Below are positions 60,170-64,000 of a stretch of DNA of 64,000 bases, one piece after another. Numbering within the stretch: position 1 is the first letter of the stretch; the number at the start of each line of letters is the position of its first letter. Position numbers and translations under genes: made by a program. Below the pieces are notes generated by a model that was given only the letters and a program-made list of their open reading frames with translations, ran no database searches and was not told where the DNA came from. Origin of the DNA: JAFLCM01 sp046154665 (GTDB taxonomy: Bacteria > Planctomycetota > Phycisphaerae > Phycisphaerales > UBA1924); NCBI GenBank assembly GCA_046154665.1, contig JBJXFG010000101.1, positions 33,085-97,084 of the forward strand, given 5' to 3'.

Positions 60170-62469
60170 GCACACGGCCCCCCAGCCGCCCGCGCCGCCT
60201 TGATGTCGCTCAGCGCCTTCTCGAAGGTCTGCCGGTCGCGCACCGCGCGGGCGTCACGGCCCGCGTTGGCTTCTTGGGCCGCCGTGAGTTCGGCCATGAT
60301 CCCCACCGCCTCGCTGGCGTTGGTCTCGGCCTCTTCGTGCCGCGCCAGCCGGCACAGCGTCATCGCGCGGTAGTACAGCGTCACCGCAAGGTCGCGCCGC
60401 GTGCGGTCGTTGGCCTCTTCCGCGACGAACGCGCGGCGCATCTTGAGGCTCTCCTCAAACTTGGCCAGCGCCTCCTCATGCCGACCCAGCTTGGTCAGCG
60501 CGTCGCCGATCTTGTTCAGGTTCACGGCGATGTTCCGCCGGTTGTTCATCGCCGCGGCACCGTCTTCGGTCTGCATGCCCGCGTACAGCGTGCGGGCCTT
60601 CTCGAACTCCGCCAGCGCCTCGGTTCCCTTGCCCTGATCGAGCAGCACCTGCCCCTTCTGGGTGATGATGTCGGCGAGCATCCGGTGCATCTTCGCCGGC
60701 GCGCTCTTGCTTGCCTTCAGCGCGTCTTCGAGAATCTTCCGGGCCTCGTCGCTCGCACCTGCGGCCTCTTCCAGCCGGTTCATCTTCGTCAGCGCGTCGC
60801 CGCGGCGCAGGATCGCCCCGGCCAGCAGGAACCGATCTTCGTCGGTCGCGCTCGGCCTCGCCGCCAACTCGCGGAACGTCTCGACGGCCTTGTCGTACAG
60901 CGGCAACGCCTCGGCGGGCAGGTTCTGCGTCGGGCTGCGAAGCCCGCCCCGCAGATCACCCAGCCGCTGCAGCAGCCGCGCCCGGTGAACCCGCGCCGGC
61001 GCGAAGTTCTCGATCTCCTTCGGCATCTTGTCGAGGTTTTTCACCGCTTCCTCGACCAGCTCGCTCTTGGCGGCCATGCCGCCTTCGAGCTTGCCGACCT
61101 TGTTCTCAAACGTCGTCAGCACGCTGCTCAGGCTCGAATCGATGTAGGCGACCGTGGACTCGAGCTGCGTGCTGCGTTGCTCGGCGAGCGCCGTCTGCTG
61201 CTCCGCGATGTCACGCTGCTTGACGGCCTCCCAGCGCTGCCACAGCGCCACGCTCAGCCCCGCCGCCAGCGCCACCATCACCGCCGCCAGCGAGCCGGCG
61301 GCGACTCGGTTCCGCCGCAGAAACTTCCCGGCCCGGTACAGCGGACGGTCCGGCGTCGCGATCACCGGGCGGCCTTCGAGGTGGCACCGGATGTCCTCGG
61401 ACATCTGGTCCGCCGAGAGATAGCGCCGCCCCGTCTCCTTGCGCATCGCCATCATGACGATGTTGTCGATATCGCCGCTGAGTTTGCGCTTGAGCTTCTC
61501 GGGCGCGCCCTCGCGGCTCTTGGCCAGGGCCGTCGGGTCGATCACCCGCGTCTCACCCGCCGAAGTGACATACGAATCCTGCTGCGTGACGGCGGTCGAC
61601 GGGCGCGCCGGCTCGCTGTCGCACACCACCCGCTTGATTTCCTCTTCCAGCTTGGTGCGGAATCGGTACGGGCGCCGCCCCGTGAGGATCTCGTACAGCA
61701 TCACGCCCAGTGAGTAGACGTCGCTGGCGGTGCCGATCGGATCGCCGCGGACCTGCTCGGGGCTGGCGTACTCGGTGGTCATGACGCGCAGGCCGACCTC
61801 GGTAGGGTCGCCGATGACCCCGGCCATCTGCGGGTTGAGCACCTTGGCGATGCCGAAGTCCATCAGCTTCACCGAGCCGCTGCTGGTGACGAGCACGTTG
61901 CTGGGCTTGAGGTCTCGGTGGACGATGAGGTTCTGGTGGGCGTGCTGCACGCCGGCGCACACCTGACGGAACAGCGCCAAACGCTGGTCCACCGTGAGCC
62001 GCTCTTCATCGCAGTGCCGGTCGAGCGGCTTGCCCTCGACGTACTCCATGACGAAATAGGGGCGCCCGTCCTCGGTCTGGGCCGCGTCGATGAGCCGCGC
62101 GATGTTCGGATGGTTCAGCGACGCCAGCACCTGACGCTCGATGTTGAAGCGCCGGACGATCTCTTCCGAATCCATCCCCCGCTTGACGACCTTGAGCGCG
62201 ACCTTGTTCTTGATCGGGTCCGACTCGCGCACGGCGAGGTAGACCACGCCCATGCCGCCGCGACCAAGCTCACCGACGATCTTGTACGCGCCGATGCGCT
62301 CGGGCCGAGGCTCGGGCGCGCTGAAGAGCGCCCCCGAGGCAAGCGACGAATGCCCGGTGTTCGACCGCGACTTCCCAGTCCCGCCGGGTCCCGCGGGCCC
62401 GCTGACAGGCCCGGTGACGCCGCTGGTGTCGGGAGCGTCTTCGCCGCGATATGGGAGGTGGTTGGGCAT
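60166..62469 (-). CDS. Membrane-anchored Ser/Thr protein kinase with TPR C-terminal region
   Basis: The predicted protein is 767 residues. The kinase domain (about 60-370) has the Gly-rich loop GELGRGGMGVVYLAV, VALKVVKRG (ATP Lys), IVHRDLKPSNVLV near residue 185, LMDFGIAKV (DFG) near 203 and TTEYASPEQVRGDPIG. A single membrane helix follows (AAGSLAAVMVALAAGLSVAL). The part beyond it, outside the cytoplasm, has a coiled coil and TPR-like repeats (ALPLYDKAVETFRELAA, ALAEFEKARTLYAGMQ, ALAKFEESLKMRRAF). This is a layout very common in planctomycetes. It probably senses an envelope or protein-binding signal; substrates are unknown. The ATG at 62469 is preferred over an ORF start 8 codons upstream. 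Confidence 0.93.
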   Translation of the reverse strand: MPNHLPYRGEDAPDTSGVTGPVSGPAGPGGTGKSRSNTGHSSLASGALFSAPEPRPERIGAYKIVGELGRGGMGVVYLAVRESDPIKNKVALKVVKRGMDSEEIVRRFNIERQVLASLNHPNIARLIDAAQTEDGRPYFVMEYVEGKPLDRHCDEERLTVDQRLALFRQVCAGVQHAHQNLIVHRDLKPSNVLVTSSGSVKLMDFGIAKVLNPQMAGVIGDPTEVGLRVMTTEYASPEQVRGDPIGTASDVYSLGVMLYEILTGRRPYRFRTKLEEEIKRVVCDSEPARPSTAVTQQDSYVTSAGETRVIDPTALAKSREGAPEKLKRKLSGDIDNIVMMAMRKETGRRYLSADQMSEDIRCHLEGRPVIATPDRPLYRAGKFLRRNRVAAGSLAAVMVALAAGLSVALWQRWEAVKQRDIAEQQTALAEQRSTQLESTVAYIDSSLSSVLTTFENKVGKLEGGMAAKSELVEEAVKNLDKMPKEIENFAPARVHRARLLQRLGDLRGGLRSPTQNLPAEALPLYDKAVETFRELAARPSATDEDRFLLAGAILRRGDALTKMNRLEEAAGASDEARKILEDALKASKSAPAKMHRMLADIITQKGQVLLDQGKGTEALAEFEKARTLYAGMQTEDGAAAMNNRRNIAVNLNKIGDALTKLGRHEEALAKFEESLKMRRAFVAEEANDRTRRDLAVTLYYRAMTLCRLARHEEAETNASEAVGIMAELTAAQEANAGRDARAVRDRQTFEKALSDIKAARAAGGPCA

Positions 62470-62654
62470 GGGTAAACCGTCAGAGGCGAGCAATCAGCGT
62501 AATCGACTCGGGTGGGGAGTCACAGAGGAGGTGGTGGGGACGATGTCGAGCGACCGAACAAAATCCAATCACTACCCCATCAGACGCGAGGCCGGCTGCC
62601 CGGAAAAGAGACCCGAAGACCGCCTGCGTGCGCGACCCCCAAGGAAAAGTTGGC

Positions 62655-62689
62655 AACGAAAAAGCCCAGCGGCAGGGCCGCTGGGCTTT
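62655..62689 (-). terminator. Intrinsic terminator after the PEP-CTERM-like gene
   Basis: AAAGCCCAGCGG (62661-62672) pairs perfectly with CCGCTGGGCTTT (62678-62689) around a 5-base loop. On the minus strand the stem is followed by TTTTTCG. Confidence 0.88.
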
Positions 62690-62717
62690 GGATCATCAGA
62701 AACGCGTGGTCAAAGCC

Positions 62718-63488
62718 TTAGGCGCGACGACGACGGAGAGCCGCGATGCCGGCCAGGCCGAGCAGGGCGGTGGCACCGGGGGTCGGGACGGCCGAGAAGG
62801 TCAGGTTGTCGATGGCGAGGCCGGCGTCGTTGCCGACGTCGTTGAAGTCGGACCAGCGGACGTAGATCTTGCCGCCGGGCAGGACGTTGAGGCCGCTGAT
62901 GGTGACCGAGCGGTTGGTGACGACGGGGGGGTTGAGGACGCCGTTGGCGGCAACGGGGGGCTGGCCGACGATGTCGCCGTTGGTGGCGGCCGTGAGGGCG
63001 GGCGAGGAGAGGAAGTTCGAGTCAGTGACGCCGGCGGTCGTGCTGGTGCCCCAGGCGAAGGTCAGGACGTTCTGGGTGCTGGTGGACGAGCGGTACTGCT
63101 CGCCGTTGAAGCTGAGGGTGAACTCGGTGACGGCGGCGCCGGAATTGTTCGTGAAGAACACGCCGAAAGCGGCGGTGTTCGAAGCCGAGGCGATGGCGCC
63201 CAGAGCGCGATCGGTGTTGCCGGTGAGGCCGTAGTTGTAGAGGCCGCCGGTGTTCAGGCCGCCGTTGTCGACGTTGTAGGGCATGTTGGTGGAGCCGGTG
63301 CCGGCGATCTTGGCGCCCGACCAGACCAGGCCGGGAACGGTGGCCTGAGCGCCGACGCTCGCCGAGAAGGGCGACGAGGCGCTGACGAGGCCGTCGAAGC
63401 TCTCGACGATGTTCGCGCCGGTGAACGAGTACTGGGCGCTGGCGGTGCCGGTGGCAGCCAGGAGCGCAACGATGGCGAAGTTCTTCAT
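62718..63488 (-). CDS. Secreted protein with PEP-CTERM-like sorting tail
   Basis: The predicted protein is 256 residues. The signal peptide is MKNFAIVALLAATGTASAQ. The body is beta-rich and Asn/Thr/Ser/Gly-rich, with no Cys (FNGEQYRSSTSTQNVLTFAW, YVRWSDFNDVGNDAGLAIDN). The C terminus is VPTPGATALLGLAGIAALRR followed by RRA, a PEP-CTERM-like tail: motif, hydrophobic helix, Arg cluster. Such proteins are surface-sorted by exosortase systems in planctomycetes. The ATG at 63488 has GAGGAAA upstream, which rules out the longer frame. A strong intrinsic terminator follows. Function is unknown. Confidence 0.85.
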   Translation of the reverse strand: MKNFAIVALLAATGTASAQYSFTGANIVESFDGLVSASSPFSASVGAQATVPGLVWSGAKIAGTGSTNMPYNVDNGGLNTGGLYNYGLTGNTDRALGAIASASNTAAFGVFFTNNSGAAVTEFTLSFNGEQYRSSTSTQNVLTFAWGTSTTAGVTDSNFLSSPALTAATNGDIVGQPPVAANGVLNPPVVTNRSVTISGLNVLPGGKIYVRWSDFNDVGNDAGLAIDNLTFSAVPTPGATALLGLAGIAALRRRRA

Positions 63489-64000
63489 GGGACGTGTTTC
63501 CTCTCGATCATGGACCGCGGACTTCCTAGGCCCGTGGTCCGACTCTCTCCTACCGAGTCCGGCGCGCGCACGCGACGTGTTGCGTGAGCGTCGGCTCGAC
63601 GAATGTGGGGACAACCCCGCAGGTCCGGGCCGCTGTGCGACCGAGGCCTGACGCATTCGAAGGCGAGAATATCTCAGCCCACTCACGCGATCAAGGGGCC
63701 AAGACGGGATTCATCGAATCTTCGCGCACTCCGGGAACTCCCGGCCTTCGATCATGCGTTGAATTGGTCATTTTTCCGTTCATTTCGATACCAAAATGGT
63801 CGAGTTCCGCCAGATATCGGACCTTCTTCCCCACCATGTTTCTCCTTCCCCGGACTCGTGAGTTGAGCCCCTCATCCGAAGCGTGACGTCCGCCTCGACG
63901 AAGCCGTCACTGATACTCAATCCAGGTGATTTCCGGGCGTCAGGTTTTCGTGCGCTGGCCCTCGCTTGCGCTTCGGGTTCGTGAAAGGCCGGTCGCCACG
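63489..64000. other. 512-base end region without a recognised gene
   Basis: Frames of up to 100 codons exist but look non-coding. A lower-GC patch at about 63760-63835 (GGTCATTTTTCCGTTCATTT) may be a promoter or 5' end region for the leftward gene or for a gene beyond the window. The window ends in a solo REP arm. Confidence 0.45.
63955..63983. repeat. Solo REP arm at the right edge
   Basis: CTGGCCCTCGCTTGCGCTTC followed by GGGTTCGTG is close to the arm at 52779-52802. A partner arm could lie beyond the window. Confidence 0.55.

Overview
The window is GC-rich (roughly two thirds G+C by eye) chromosomal DNA that looks like a planctomycete of the class Phycisphaerae. The grounds are three secreted proteins ending in paired dockerin-like repeats with a terminal Cys, two proteins with a VPTPG...RRRR C-terminal sorting tail, small zinc-ribbon membrane proteins with the CPxCxYNLRG motif, a TPR-tailed Ser/Thr kinase, and intergenic repeat words (GAGCCCCGAGCGTGAGCGA, GGCAGGCTTCCAGCCTGCC, GGTGGCACAGGC) familiar from planctomycete genomes. 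These assignments come from reading the sequence and remembering the families; no search was run.

Layout. 1-11.2 kb holds housekeeping-type genes (HerA-like ATPase, tRNA-Met, HrpA helicase, zinc-ribbon protein, SpoVR, an outer-membrane barrel) separated by REP/REPIN-like inverted repeats. 11.3-17.3 kb holds ArfB, a secreted alpha-amylase behind two LacI-type operators, an ankyrin protein, a GNAT acetyltransferase and a membrane protein. 17.4-23.9 kb is a three-gene nonulosonic-acid/flagellin-glycosylation operon: a double-length Maf protein, a NeuA-NeuB fusion and NeuC. 24-31 kb holds a rhomboid protein, a secreted nuclease/phosphatase-fold protein, a DUF1801 protein with a histone-like tail, and a leftward lipoprotein cluster (two LpoB-like proteins, COG3014-like, YcfL-like). 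31.3-32.1 kb is flagellin, the probable target of the glycosylation operon.

32.3-37.7 kb is the most striking unit: a leftward operon of ECF sigma factor, soluble anti-sigma-like protein, TPR-CHAT caspase-like protease and secreted subtilase, with the last three genes abutting or overlapping. 37.9-48.9 kb holds a secreted repeat protein, a sugar epimerase, TilS, a corrinoid adenosyltransferase, a Gly/Cys-tailed protein, tRNA-Pro with an Imm70-like protein, three paralogous tiny membrane proteins, FliN and an MBL-fold hydrolase. 49.2-50.5 kb is a lower-GC coiled-coil membrane protein. 51.8-52.6 kb holds tRNA-Ser, tRNA-Asp and tRNA-Val. 52.8-63.5 kb holds a PAP2/haloperoxidase-like protein, CstA, an M48 peptidase, a tiny YqaE/Pmp3 protein, another subtilase, a TPR kinase and a PEP-CTERM-like secreted protein.

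No CRISPR array, prophage, transposase or rRNA was seen. Repeats are unusually prominent: paired inverted repeats occur between genes and in frame inside at least three genes, and purine-rich 9-bp tandem repeats occur at four places, one of them in frame inside cstA.
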